From contig NZ_JHBV01000046.1 of the NCBI RefSeq assembly GCF_000724545.1, positions 1 through 64,000 on the forward strand: a stretch of DNA of 64,000 nt. Reading direction: 5' to 3'. The notes beneath the pieces were generated by a model that saw only the letters and a list, made by a program, of their open reading frames with translations, ran no database searches and had not been told where the DNA came from. How positions within the stretch are numbered: the stretch's first letter is position 1; every line of letters begins with the position of its first letter. The position numbers were made by a program, and so were the translations under genes. This document shows positions 19,010 through 27,480 of this stretch, in pieces. The stretch comes from Aureispira sp. CCB-QB1 (lineage in GTDB: Bacteria; Bacteroidota; Bacteroidia; Chitinophagales; Saprospiraceae).

Positions 19010-20053
19010 CTACATCCTATCTCCAATTACCAGACATTCTTTTTTCATTAATTTCATAATCTCTGTATGTACGACAAACGTTTGCTTAAAGTCGTTCAAA
19101 TTATTTGCTGTATTTTCTAAAACAACGAGATTCATGTTAGTTTGTGGATAATGATAACAAGCCGAAACAAATCCTGGCGCATAACCTAAGGCTCCAACTT
19201 GGACACTCTGTTCACCATCTTTAAAAAGCAAACCATAACCATAAGCTACTGTTTCAAAAATTGGATGTATCCTAGTAGCGTACTTTGTAGTCATGAGTTT
19301 TAGGGTTTCTTTGGTAACCAATTGCCCTGAATATAACATTTCATTCCATTTTTTTAGATCCATTGCATTGGAAATCATACTACCAGCAGGAACATAATTG
19401 TTTAAACTAGTCGTACTATAAACTAAATCACCTTTTTCGTTTGCTTCATACCCCTTTACAAGATGTTTATATTTGGTATTGTTTGGATGAAATGTATTTT
19501 TCAAGCCACACGCCTCAAAAAATTCAGTTAATAACTTCTCAAAACTTTTGCCCGTAACATTTTCAAGTACTTGCGCTAATAGTTCGTAACCGATTTGCGA
19601 ATAACGAAATTGAGAACCTTGTTTGAATTCTAAAGGCTGATCTAAAGCAACAATTCCATGAGTATGCGTCAAGAGTTGATGGATGGTCACCTCCTTTATC
19701 CAAGCTTGGTTGATGGCTGTCAAATATTGACTGATTGTATCATCAAGCCCAATGTTACCATTCTCATATTCTCTTAAAATCAGTACAGCCGTTATTTGCT
19801 TGCTTATGGAGCCAATAATAAACTGGTCATCCAAATCCATTTTAACCTTATTTTCTAAATCTGAAAATCCAATGGCTTTAGAATATAGGACGGTTGTATC
19901 AACAGCAGCCAAAATTACGCCATTAAATTTTTGCTGACTGATAACTGAGTCAATTTTTGACAACAAAGCAGCGTGGACATCTTGTTTTTTCGGTTTGTCT
20001 ATATCACAAGAAATGAGAAGATGAAAAATTAAAATCCAAACACTAAATTTCAT
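19010..20053 (-). CDS. Beta-lactamase-fold serine hydrolase lipoprotein
   Basis: Lipoprotein signal MKFSVWILIFHLLISC (lipobox L-I-S-C). Serine beta-lactamase/class C PBP-like domain: the SxxK motif is SISK near residue 82, followed by TIHQLLTHTHGI, the characteristic helix after the active site. Tyr in FRYSQIGYELLAQVLE gives the YxN-like element, with Asn replaced by Gln. The family includes esterases and D-aminopeptidases, so resistance should not be assumed. Probably periplasmic. A similar-strand neighbour starts ~63 bp away. Confidence 0.8.
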   Translation of the reverse strand: MKFSVWILIFHLLISCDIDKPKKQDVHAALLSKIDSVISQQKFNGVILAAVDTTVLYSKAIGFSDLENKVKMDLDDQFIIGSISKQITAVLILREYENGNIGLDDTISQYLTAINQAWIKEVTIHQLLTHTHGIVALDQPLEFKQGSQFRYSQIGYELLAQVLENVTGKSFEKLLTEFFEACGLKNTFHPNNTKYKHLVKGYEANEKGDLVYSTTSLNNYVPAGSMISNAMDLKKWNEMLYSGQLVTKETLKLMTTKYATRIHPIFETVAYGYGLLFKDGEQSVQVGALGYAPGFVSACYHYPQTNMNLVVLENTANNLNDFKQTFVVHTEIMKLMKKECLVIGDRM

Positions 20054-20116
20054 AAAATATTCGTTTTATCATTCAACAGTTAGCTACGAAATAATAACAT
20101 ATCTAATCCCTTTGTT

Positions 20117-20779
20117 TCAACGCCTTTTAAGAAGTTCACCAGAGCACCCCAATTCTTTTAAATACCTAATAGCATCTATTTTCGTAGTAGAAATTGACCA
20201 ATTATCAGCAATTGCAATTACAGTATTAATATCAATATAAATATCGTCGACTTCTTCGTTGGAATTTAACGAATCAATAAAAGCATTTATATTCAGAGTT
20301 TGCTCAATTGCCGTAAGCCTTCCGATGCTAGACCACTCCCCTAGTTCCAGACAATAAGTAAAACTTCTTTCTATTGTTCCTTTAATAGCTTTCATCCAGC
20401 AATAGGTATCTCCAGTATCGTAGTTTTTAAAGAAGTAGGCTTCTTGAAATCGCACACTAAGTTTTGGCAACAACACTTGAATGCCTTCTCCTGTTGCCAA
20501 TAATCCAGCGCCCATAATAACTACCCAACCTTCAATTGGAGGTGTAATATAAATACAATTTCGTTTGGAGTATAATTGCTGAATCCCAATCGTTCCATGC
20601 ATTGGCTTGATATTATCCAACTCTAAAAAATGGGCAACTTCTTCTGTATTTTTTGATTTTAATACCAACCACTCACAATTAACACCATTAAATGCAGTGG
20701 TAGATTCAGTCATGACCTCCTTATTCTGCTTCGCAAAAAACTGCTTGATTCGTTGAAACATCCTCATATATTTTTTCAC
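20117..20779 (-). CDS. Hypothetical protein, 220 aa, in azoreductase operon
   Basis: Not recognised. A soluble protein with a basic N-terminus and a central hydrophobic segment EGWVVIMGAGLL that is too short and polar-flanked to be a clear membrane span. Its start lies 5 bp downstream of the azoreductase stop on the same strand, so the two are almost certainly co-transcribed. It may originate from the GTG/ATG cluster at the N-terminus; ATG at 20779 is used. Confidence 0.6.
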   Translation of the reverse strand: MKKYMRMFQRIKQFFAKQNKEVMTESTTAFNGVNCEWLVLKSKNTEEVAHFLELDNIKPMHGTIGIQQLYSKRNCIYITPPIEGWVVIMGAGLLATGEGIQVLLPKLSVRFQEAYFFKNYDTGDTYCWMKAIKGTIERSFTYCLELGEWSSIGRLTAIEQTLNINAFIDSLNSNEEVDDIYIDINTVIAIADNWSISTTKIDAIRYLKELGCSGELLKRR

Positions 20780-20784
20780 CCCAT

Positions 20785-21411
20785 TTACTCAATGGAATTG
20801 ATTTTTTGATAAACAGCTGCTTTTGATTCCTCAAATATTTCACCTCCAAACTCCTCATTGTCTAAAGAAATAATAGTCACGTTCTGAACGCCCATCATTC
20901 CAAATACAAATTTTAAATAGGTTGTTTGAAAATTCATGTTGGCATTTTTTTCGTTCTCCCCATATCCTGTATCTCCTCTACTCGATAAAATGAACATTTT
21001 TTTATTTTTAAGCAAGCCCATATAATCTCCATCTGGTTTTCCTGAACGAAATTTCCAAGTTTCGTTAATGCGCATAATTTGATCAATATACGCCTTTAAA
21101 CCACTTGGAATTGACCAATTATACATTGGAGTTCCAAGAACATAAACATCATTCTCTTTCAGTTCCTTTACCAATTCATTGCTAAATTTTAACGCTTTTT
21201 GATTTTCCGCTGTTCTATCCCCTAATGGTACAAATGCGCCCGCAATCCATTTTTCGTCAATTGGCGGCACATTGCTTAGTCCAACCTCTCTATAAGTGAA
21301 TAAATCCTTGGGGTACTTTTTTTGCCAATTCTGAATAAATACTTGTGTTAATTTTCTACTATGCGATCTCTCATCTCTTACACTTGCGTTAATGATTAAT
21401 ACCTTGTTCAT
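20785..21411 (-). CDS. azoR: FMN-dependent NADH-azoreductase
   Basis: Flavodoxin-fold quinone/azo reductase. N-terminal VLIINASVRDERSHSRKLT binds FMN phosphate; GTPMYNWSIPSGLKAYIDQI and SSRGDTGYG are the AzoR-type flavin-contacting loops. Length 208 fits. It reduces quinones and azo compounds with NAD(P)H, typically as thiol/electrophile stress defence. A Crp/Fnr-type regulator gene lies upstream on the same strand, separated by a mobile element, which may have altered the promoter. Confidence 0.88.
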   Translation of the reverse strand: MNKVLIINASVRDERSHSRKLTQVFIQNWQKKYPKDLFTYREVGLSNVPPIDEKWIAGAFVPLGDRTAENQKALKFSNELVKELKENDVYVLGTPMYNWSIPSGLKAYIDQIMRINETWKFRSGKPDGDYMGLLKNKKMFILSSRGDTGYGENEKNANMNFQTTYLKFVFGMMGVQNVTIISLDNEEFGGEIFEESKAAVYQKINSIE

Positions 21412-21423
21412 TCTTTTATTGTT

Positions 21424-21685
21424 TAGTAGTTAGCTACGCTGCTACTTCGTGGTCGTTGATTATTATTCGCTACGCTCATGAGAGCGCAAGGCTAGTTCCC
21501 TGCGGTCATGACCTTGGGCTTTTGTGCTACTAGCACAAGCCTACTCGGCAAGCTTAGTTGCCCAAAAGACAAAAAAGCACATTTATATCAGATTGATAAT
21601 CAAAATTTTAACACAAAATGCAATAAATTTACAACTTGTTGATTATCAACTGCGCTGCTACTGCGTGGTTTCAACGAACTATTGT
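21424..21685. mobile_element. MITE-like element, copy A (262 bp)
   Basis: Begins TAGTAGTT and ends CAACGAACTATTG, with the family core GATAATCA...GATTATCAAC. Its left end carries the ~22-bp module AGCTACGCTGCTACTTCGTGG inside the terminal repeat. It also holds an extra hairpin not seen in other copies (TTGTGCTACTAGCACAAG). This is the only copy for which I find no flanking direct repeat (ATTGTT left, TTAGAA right), so it may be a recombinant. It sits between azoR and the Crp/Fnr gene. Confidence 0.75.
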
Positions 21686-21751
21686 TAGAAAGTTAATAAA
21701 TTAAGAAAAAACAAAATTCACCAATTAAAATGTAAAAAAAATTGACCTAGT

Positions 21752-22348
21752 TCAATCAATTTTTTGTTTGCGTCGAATTCTACTCAAAAATTCCGCAGAA
21801 ATACCTAAATAAGAAGCTATTAAATATTGAGGCACTCTGTTTGCAATTTGAGGGTATCTTTCTATAAATTCTATGTATCGTTGTTCTGCACCAAGGAGAT
21901 TATTTTCGATAATTCTTCTTTGCAAACTTCCTAGGTAACTTTCCAAGATAATTCGAAAATATTTTTCAAGCTTTGGCATTTGCTCCAACATTCTATTAAA
22001 AGAATAATGGCTAATCTGAAGCAATTGAGTTTCCTCTAATGCTTGAATATTATAAATAGAAGGTGTTTGCTTTTGAAAACTATCAATATCTGTTGCCCAC
22101 CAATCTTCTATTGCAAAATACAGTACCTCTTCTCGACCTGTATTTGAGTTGATGTAAAATGCTTTTAAACATCCAGAAACGATATAATTATCCGTCCGAC
22201 AAGTTGCCCCATTTCTCAATAAATAATCCCCTTTATCCAGCTTCTTCTCTGTCCAAAAGGTTTTGAATAAGTCTATTTCTTGAACAGAGAGCCTAATGTG
22301 TTTGGAGATATTTTTAATCAATTGTTCCTTCATTGTCTGTATGTTCAT
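21752..22348 (-). CDS. Crp/Fnr-family transcriptional regulator
   Basis: N-terminal cyclic-nucleotide-binding beta-barrel: KGDYLLRNGATCRTDNYIVSGCLKAFY, then REEVLYFAIEDWWATD. A dimer helix follows, and a C-terminal region IASYLGISAEFLSRIRRKQ that is the winged-helix recognition segment. No Fnr-type Cys cluster. This class in Bacteroidota often regulates an adjacent NAD(P)H oxidoreductase; here azoR is next on the same strand. Start choice: ATG at 22348 (GTG at 22354 and ATG at 22333 are possible). Confidence 0.85.
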   Translation of the reverse strand: MNIQTMKEQLIKNISKHIRLSVQEIDLFKTFWTEKKLDKGDYLLRNGATCRTDNYIVSGCLKAFYINSNTGREEVLYFAIEDWWATDIDSFQKQTPSIYNIQALEETQLLQISHYSFNRMLEQMPKLEKYFRIILESYLGSLQRRIIENNLLGAEQRYIEFIERYPQIANRVPQYLIASYLGISAEFLSRIRRKQKID

Positions 22349-22414
22349 GAACACTTTTTAAAGTATCGCATTTTTTAGGCTGTTCTTCTAATGAAGAACA
22401 TTATACCTACTTCT

Positions 22415-24010
22415 CTAAAAAGATTGCTTTACTAACTTTTTAGAAAAAACATTTCCTTTCTGATCCTTTCCAATGAGGAAATAAACACCAATAGGAAGGT
22501 CATTAAGGTCAACAACTGTCTTTTGCCTTGGAGATTGAATACTTTTTACGATCTCCCCATTTCTTGAGACTAAATTCATGTCTTTAATCCCTATCCCACG
22601 ATTGTCTATTGTCAAAAAATGAATGGTTGGATTGGGATAAATTGAAAGAGAAACATCTGAATCGATACCTAACACAGATGTAGCAAAAGAAGGGATTCCA
22701 TACACTTCACTTGATAAAGTAGTGCCTTGTATTGCAGCTATAATTTTGTTTTGTAAGCCTCCTATCTCACTCACAAAAGCCGATGATGCATTGGGGATTG
22801 ATAAGAGTGTTGTTCCTGTCTCATTGATAATGCGACTTTCATAAACTAATCCTCCATTATTGGTAAAAAAAGTATAGCCAATCTCCACCAAATTATCCGA
22901 ATTAATCACATTGTTTGAAACATGGTTAATTCCACTAATCGTTGCTCCAGTAGTAGTAGGAAGCGTTATTGTTTTCCAAAGTGTATGATTAGCGTTGTAA
23001 AATTTAGCAGTTGCATTCGGAGCATCCAAAAAGTAATATTTTTCACCTAAATTTGCCAAATCAACTCGAAGTACATAACCATCGGTATAGGTATGTTCCA
23101 ATGCTAAAGAAGGGATGCCATAGACTTTACTTGAGGTCGTTGCTCCATGAATTGCAGCAATGATTTTATCTTGTAAGCCTCCCATTTGGCTCACAAAAAT
23201 GGAAGAAGCATTTGGTATTGATAAAAGTGTTGTTCCTGCCTCATTAATTATACGACTCTCATACACTAATCCTGTTCCATTTGTAAAAAAAGTATAGCCA
23301 ACCTCTAGCAAATTATCGGAATTAATCACATTTTCCGAAACATGGTTAATTCCATTGATTATTGCTCCAACAGGAATTGGAAGGTTGATGCTTTTCCAAA
23401 AGGTATAATCTGCATTGTAAAGTTTAGTTGCAGCATTTTGCGCGTCTAAAAGATAATATTTTTCACCTGAATTTGCCAAGTCAATGCGAGATACATAGCC
23501 GTCCGTATAAGTATGTTCTAATGCTAAAGAAGGAATTCCATAAACTTCACTTGAGATAGTAGCTCCTTGAATTGTAGCAATGATTTTATCTTGTAAGCCT
23601 CCCATTTGGCTCACAAAAATGGAAGAAGCATTTGGTATTGATAAAAGTGTTGTTCCTGCCTCGTTAATAATGCGACTTTCATAAATCAATCCCCCACTAT
23701 TAGTAAAAAAAGTATAGCCAACCTCTAACAAATTATCGGAATTAATTACATTTTCTGAAACATGATTAATTGCATTAATTGTTGCTCCTGTAGGAATAGG
23801 AAGATTGATCGTTTTCCAAAGCGTATGATTGGCATTGTAAAATTTAGCCACTGCATTTTGTGCATCCAAAAGGTAATATTTTTCACCTGAATTTGCCAAA
23901 TCAACTCGAAGTACATAACCATCGGTATAAGCATTTTCAAGATTTATTTGTGCACTTAAAGTATAATGTACCAAAACAAATAGGCAAAAGAATAACTTTT
24001 TCATAGACAT
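22415..24010 (-). CDS. T9SS-secreted protein with three 142-aa repeats
   Basis: Signal peptide (KKLFFCLFVLVHYTLSAQ). Three tandem ~142-residue units (about 27-167, 168-309, 310-445), each starting YTDGYVLRVDLAN and ending SEVYGIPSLALEHT. The pattern of repeated beta-strands suggests a propeller- or solenoid-like fold. The last ~80 residues are a T9SS type A sorting domain (SLSIYPNPTIHFLTIDN to the C-terminus). No known catalytic motif. Export to the surface or medium is predicted; function unknown. Confidence 0.85.
   Translation of the reverse strand: MSMKKLFFCLFVLVHYTLSAQINLENAYTDGYVLRVDLANSGEKYYLLDAQNAVAKFYNANHTLWKTINLPIPTGATINAINHVSENVINSDNLLEVGYTFFTNSGGLIYESRIINEAGTTLLSIPNASSIFVSQMGGLQDKIIATIQGATISSEVYGIPSLALEHTYTDGYVSRIDLANSGEKYYLLDAQNAATKLYNADYTFWKSINLPIPVGAIINGINHVSENVINSDNLLEVGYTFFTNGTGLVYESRIINEAGTTLLSIPNASSIFVSQMGGLQDKIIAAIHGATTSSKVYGIPSLALEHTYTDGYVLRVDLANLGEKYYFLDAPNATAKFYNANHTLWKTITLPTTTGATISGINHVSNNVINSDNLVEIGYTFFTNNGGLVYESRIINETGTTLLSIPNASSAFVSEIGGLQNKIIAAIQGTTLSSEVYGIPSFATSVLGIDSDVSLSIYPNPTIHFLTIDNRGIGIKDMNLVSRNGEIVKSIQSPRQKTVVDLNDLPIGVYFLIGKDQKGNVFSKKLVKQSF
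22675..23945 (-). repeat. Three tandem ~426-bp coding repeats
   Basis: Three head-to-tail units with long identical DNA stretches, for example the segment encoding VSQMGGLQDKII at ~23165-23190 and ~23590-23615. Units one and two are closest; the unit nearest the sorting domain is most diverged. Confidence 0.85.
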
Positions 24011-24020
24011 ATTTTAATAA

Positions 24021-24113
24021 AACAATTCGTTGATTCCTTAGCGTTGTCACTCCCTGCGTTCGTGAGCTGGCAAACCGATCTTACCGTTACTATATTGTTG
24101 TAATAAACGATTG
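24021..24113. mobile_element. MITE-like element, diverged copy G (93 bp)
   Basis: Begins AACAATTCGTTGATT and ends AAACGATTG, a degenerate inverted repeat of the family termini. Internally CACTCCCTGCGTTCGTGAG matches the module seen in copies B and C. It is flanked by an exact 7-bp direct repeat TTAATAA (24014-24020 and 24114-24120). It lies just upstream of the triplicated T9SS gene start and may provide or disrupt its promoter. Confidence 0.6.
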
Positions 24114-24239
24114 TTAATAAGTTGTTGTAAAGTTCAAAGATCAGCAAATATAGTCTTTTTCAATATCAACGGAGTAATATCACATAACAACTTACTAATT
24201 TTGAGAAGTAGCTAATCCAAAACACTACAACAGTAGACT

Positions 24240-25040
24240 TTAATCAACCAAACTTATTTTCATAAACGCATTTATCTGATGCCAAGTACTATCGTCTATA
24301 TATTTCATCAAATATAGAAATCTGTCATTATTTGTTTCTGCATTTGGCAATGTCCATTTATAAAGGTGATATTGATGATGAGGCTGGTTAAACAAACCAC
24401 TATCATTATTTTGTTCTACAGAAGGTTTTCCTAAAATTGAATTAAAATAATCAATCACTTTAGAGCAAACTAAATTATGTATTACAGCGTATAATTGAGC
24501 CTTGCCATTTTGTATCGCATGCTCTAACAAACCATCGTTCCCATGCATTTCTTTATAATAGAAAGTAAGTGGCGATTCAAATATTAACACAAGGCGGGTT
24601 AGTATATTTTTATTATGCTTATAATACACTCCCATTTCTTCCACTTCTCCAAATTCTTTGGTGAGCTTGTAATGAGGATCATGTCCTTCTTTTTTAGAAT
24701 AGTTTTCCTTTTGGTCGATTAGCTTATCAATTGACAAACCGAGCGGTAATTTTTTGTAGGTATTGATAATAAACGCACTAATTTCCTCAATGATTGGCGC
24801 ATAATACTCTTTTGACCATAAAAATAAATCCTCTTGAGAGAAAAGGTATGTTAGGAAAAAATCAAGTAATGTTTTTCTTGCTTCTGCTTGATTAAAGTCA
24901 AATGAAATTAGCTCGATGTAGAGTTCTTCTTCTAGTATATTCTCCAAATCGTTGTGTTGATAGATAATTTGTTCTATTTCTTGCACATTAAGTTGACCAA
25001 TCGCAAAAAGAAAAAAGTCATTTAAGGTATTTTTATTCAT
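24240..25040 (-). CDS. Hypothetical protein, 266 aa
   Basis: Not recognised. A mostly helical, acidic cytoplasmic protein with no signal. It has a His-rich turn PHHQYHLYKW near residue 222. Its ATG (25040) is only 9 bp from mobile element copy B, so transcription must start inside the element or read through it. Confidence 0.6.
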   Translation of the reverse strand: MNKNTLNDFFLFAIGQLNVQEIEQIIYQHNDLENILEEELYIELISFDFNQAEARKTLLDFFLTYLFSQEDLFLWSKEYYAPIIEEISAFIINTYKKLPLGLSIDKLIDQKENYSKKEGHDPHYKLTKEFGEVEEMGVYYKHNKNILTRLVLIFESPLTFYYKEMHGNDGLLEHAIQNGKAQLYAVIHNLVCSKVIDYFNSILGKPSVEQNNDSGLFNQPHHQYHLYKWTLPNAETNNDRFLYLMKYIDDSTWHQINAFMKISLVD

Positions 25041-25049
25041 ATTTTGTAT

Positions 25050-25253
25050 TAGTAGTTCGTTGATTAGCTCCCTGCGGTCGTGAGATCGCTATCGCTTAGT
25101 TGTTTACTTTTTTACCAAAAAGACAAAAAAGCACATTTATATTAGTTTGATAATCAGAATTTTAACACAAAACGCAACAAAGACACAACTTGCTAATTAT
25201 CAAACTAATAAAGTTTAGCTTCGCTGCTACTGTGTGGTTTCAACGAACTATTG
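25050..25253. mobile_element. MITE-like element, copy B (204 bp)
   Basis: The simplest full copy. Left end TAGTAGTTCGTTGA, right end TTTCAACGAACTATTG. An exact 6-bp direct repeat TTGTAT flanks it (25044-25049 and 25254-25259). The inner inverted repeat is perfect over 14 bp: ATTAGTTTGATAAT and ATTATCAAACTAAT. The conserved core AAAAGACAAAAAAGCAC is present. Immediately upstream of the 266-aa gene. Confidence 0.85.
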
Positions 25254-25322
25254 TTGTATATCAATTCTTCTAAAACATCAAGATTACTGCAAGAATAATG
25301 CGAAACACTAACCTCTAGTAAA

Positions 25323-25355
25323 TAGAGAGACTGTCCTTTTTGAACAGCCTCTCTC
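25323..25355 (-). terminator. Hairpin terminator after the small lipoprotein
   Basis: AGAGAGACTGTC-CTTTTT-GAACAGCCTCTCT forms a ~12-bp stem with one bulge. Read on the minus strand it follows the stop at 25375 and is followed by ATTT. T-tract weak. Confidence 0.6.
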
Positions 25356-25374
25356 AACTCATCTTGAACAAAAC

Positions 25375-25578
25375 TTATAGATCTTCTAACATCTCATCCA
25401 ATTCTTTTCTAGTAGTCTCTATATTTTGAATGGTTTCCTCCAGTTCTTCATTTTCAGATTCTAATGTTTTTGTTTCCTCGATTAGTTCTGGAGAAACTTC
25501 AGAAGTTGTTTCGACACTTTCACTCCCGCAACTAAAAAAAACAACGGCAACTAAAGTTAATGTTATCAGGTGTTTCAT
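25375..25578 (-). CDS. Small coiled-coil lipoprotein, 67 aa
   Basis: ATG at 25578 starts a short lipoprotein signal (MKHLITLTLVAVVFFSCGS). The mature part is a Glu-rich heptad-like coiled coil (ETKTLESENEELEETIQNIE), reminiscent of Lpp-type spacers, although no such homology is shown. An upstream in-frame start at 25632 is rejected because it hides the signal. It follows the LEA-like gene by 57 bp on the same strand. Confidence 0.7.
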   Translation of the reverse strand: MKHLITLTLVAVVFFSCGSESVETTSEVSPELIEETKTLESENEELEETIQNIETTRKELDEMLEDL

Positions 25579-25635
25579 AATGTATTTTTTTTCAATCGTA
25601 TTGGCATTAATATAAATGCTATTATCTGCCAACTA

Positions 25636-26280
25636 CTATTCTGATTTATGAGAAATTTCTTTGCCTTTTTTTAATTCTTTTTGAAGCTTTTCGGCTTTTT
25701 CTTCTATCAAGATAATCTTATTTTTTTTAGCAGCATACTCATCCTTCGTCAATTTTTTAGCAGCAAAATCTTTTTCTAACTGATCTTTGGCAGCTGCAAT
25801 TTTATCTTTTGCTTTGGTTACAGATTCTTGCCCCTTTTCAATCGAAGTTTTAACTTCTTTCTTTTTTGCTTGGTTGGTTGCTTTGGCTTCGGTCGCTCTA
25901 GCTTGCCCAAACTCTTTGCCTGAAAGGTTTCCCTTATTCTTGCCATAAGCATTTCCTTTGTCTTCTTTCGCCTTAACTTTACCGTTCCCTTTATCCCCCT
26001 TATCCTTATTCACTTTATCAACAACAACATCCTTTCCCTTTTGAACCAAGTCATCTCCTTTTTCCACAGCTTTATCAGCAACATCGGCACCAACGACCTT
26101 AGCCCCTTCTTTTTTAGCCTTATTTTTGCCTTTGGCTTTCATTTCAGACGCTTTGTCTTTTCCTTTTGCTTGAGCTTCGTTTGCCATATCTTTCATTCCA
26201 CCTTTTCCCTTTCCATTTTGAGCATTGGTTGTCCCTACTGTACACAACAATAGAGTTACAAGTAATAGTACATATTTCAT
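25636..26280 (-). CDS. Secreted Lys/Ala/Gly-rich LEA-like protein
   Basis: Signal peptide (MKYVLLLVTLLLCTVGTTNA) followed by ~190 residues dominated by K, A, G, E and D. N-terminal KGKDKASEMKAKGKNK-type degenerate repeats are followed by a long amphipathic helix (SIEKGQESVTKAKDKI, then LEKDFAAKKLTKDEYAAKK). Composition and repeated 11-mer-like character resemble group 3 LEA/histone-like disordered proteins. Possible roles are cell-envelope protection or polyanion binding. No enzymatic motif. It probably shares a transcript with the coiled-coil lipoprotein. Confidence 0.7.
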   Translation of the reverse strand: MKYVLLLVTLLLCTVGTTNAQNGKGKGGMKDMANEAQAKGKDKASEMKAKGKNKAKKEGAKVVGADVADKAVEKGDDLVQKGKDVVVDKVNKDKGDKGNGKVKAKEDKGNAYGKNKGNLSGKEFGQARATEAKATNQAKKKEVKTSIEKGQESVTKAKDKIAAAKDQLEKDFAAKKLTKDEYAAKKNKIILIEEKAEKLQKELKKGKEISHKSE

Positions 26281-26324
26281 TTTTCTTCGTTTTTAGTGTT
26301 TCTCTAACTCTACAACTTCACGTA

Positions 26325-26357
26325 TAAAGTTAGTGCTTAATATATTACTACTACAAA
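26325..26357 (-). promoter_or_regulatory. Candidate -33/-7 promoter of the LEA-like gene
   Basis: On the minus strand, TTTG (26357-26354) is followed after 21 nt by TAACTTTA (26332-26325), one mismatch from TAnnTTTG. This gives a ~35-nt leader to the ATG at 26280. Confidence 0.4.
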
Positions 26358-26521
26358 TTTCGAAAAATATTAATTCTATACATAGCGTTTTCTTGCCAAA
26401 AAGCTCCTTTCCCAAAACAAACTATAAAACAACCACTTACACGCCCTGCAAAATTTTAAATTGGCAAAAACGATACTAATGTGCCATTCCATACAGCCTC
26501 TTTGTTCTTCGCTGTTTTCAA

Positions 26522-26869
26522 TTATGATGTATAATGCGCAATCACTTTATTGACTTTTCCTTCTTCATTAAAAAACATTACTTCAATTGATTTTTTGTTC
26601 ATCACAGACTTATAGTAAAGTGCAATTGAATGCACACTTTCTGTTATTTCCAACAGCTCAAAATGCAAATCAGGAATTTTTTCCAATGCTTTTTTCCAGT
26701 ATGCAGCCACAGCCGTTTTACCTTTAAGAGTTCCCGTATTTATCCCCCCTGCTAGTTTTATCATTGGGGTTGTAATTTCAATATCCTCAGAATAATGATT
26801 AAGAATATCTTCTAAATCATGAGAGTTCCATGATTTTATCCATTTTAAGGCAAATTCTTTTGTGTTCAT
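26522..26869 (-). CDS. NTF2/SnoaL-like protein
   Basis: A 115-residue single-domain NTF2-like fold: KWIKSWNSHDLEDILNHYSEDIE is the classical SnoaL opening, then GKTAVAAYWKKALEKIPDLHFELLEI and a C-terminal VNKVIAHYTS strand. Such proteins are small-molecule binding or isomerase domains; the ligand is unknown. Last gene of a three-gene minus-strand run with gaps of 14 and ~33 bp. Confidence 0.8.
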   Translation of the reverse strand: MNTKEFALKWIKSWNSHDLEDILNHYSEDIEITTPMIKLAGGINTGTLKGKTAVAAYWKKALEKIPDLHFELLEITESVHSIALYYKSVMNKKSIEVMFFNEEGKVNKVIAHYTS

Positions 26870-26883
26870 ATTTTTGTTTTATT

Positions 26884-27447
26884 TTATAATATACCATCAT
26901 TAGATGGATATACAAATCCCAATTTATCCATAAAATCTATTACTTGCCACGCTTCGTTTTCAAATTCATCTTGTGGATAAGCTTTCCTAAGAGCAGAGTC
27001 ATAGTCCCAATTTGTCAGGTATTTCTTAATCTGAAATGCCTCAACTCCTGTTATTTTATCCGCTATAATCTGTGGTTTCCCTTCCCATGTTTTTCTTTCT
27101 TCACTACTTATTTTATCCCAATAATCTGGAAGAGGGTTAAATTTATCGATAAGCTGTCCTTTCTCAAAAAAGAGATACATCCATAAATCACCATCATGAA
27201 TATGAAACGAAAAAACAGGAATTTTCAGTTTTTCAGAAATATATTTAGAAGCATTATCCCACTTATAGAACCCCGAAGGATACAAGATAGTGACTTTGTA
27301 ATTTTCCTCTGATGTATTTCGAGTGCAAACCTCTATATCAGTTAATCCAATATTCTCGTTTTCTAATTGAAAAAATTCGTTCAAACATTTTGTTACCTCA
27401 TCTTCACTTTTTCCAAAAGCACAAGTCATAGAAATAAAAACACCCAT
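26884..27447 (-). CDS. Hypothetical protein, 187 aa
   Basis: Not assigned. Cytoplasmic mixed alpha/beta protein with IPVFSFHIHDGDLWMYLFFEKGQLIDKFNPLPDYW, a pattern I associate with uncharacterised proteins often found among immunity-type genes; that is a weak inference. Middle gene of the run with the SnoaL-like protein, 14 bp from it. Confidence 0.6.
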   Translation of the reverse strand: MGVFISMTCAFGKSEDEVTKCLNEFFQLENENIGLTDIEVCTRNTSEENYKVTILYPSGFYKWDNASKYISEKLKIPVFSFHIHDGDLWMYLFFEKGQLIDKFNPLPDYWDKISSEERKTWEGKPQIIADKITGVEAFQIKKYLTNWDYDSALRKAYPQDEFENEAWQVIDFMDKLGFVYPSNDGIL

Positions 27448-27480
27448 ATAGTCAATCTATTAATGATTCTTAGAATTATT

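Noticed and set aside
19010-20053. Beta-lactamase as an antibiotic-resistance gene
   Set aside because: SISK and the YSQ motif fit the broad class C PBP/esterase lipoproteins; the canonical Y-x-N and K-T-G are not clear, so resistance cannot be claimed.
21424-21685. Copy A as a transposition event with its own target duplication
   Set aside because: Left ATTGTT and right TTAGAA flanks do not match; kept as a family copy but without duplication evidence.
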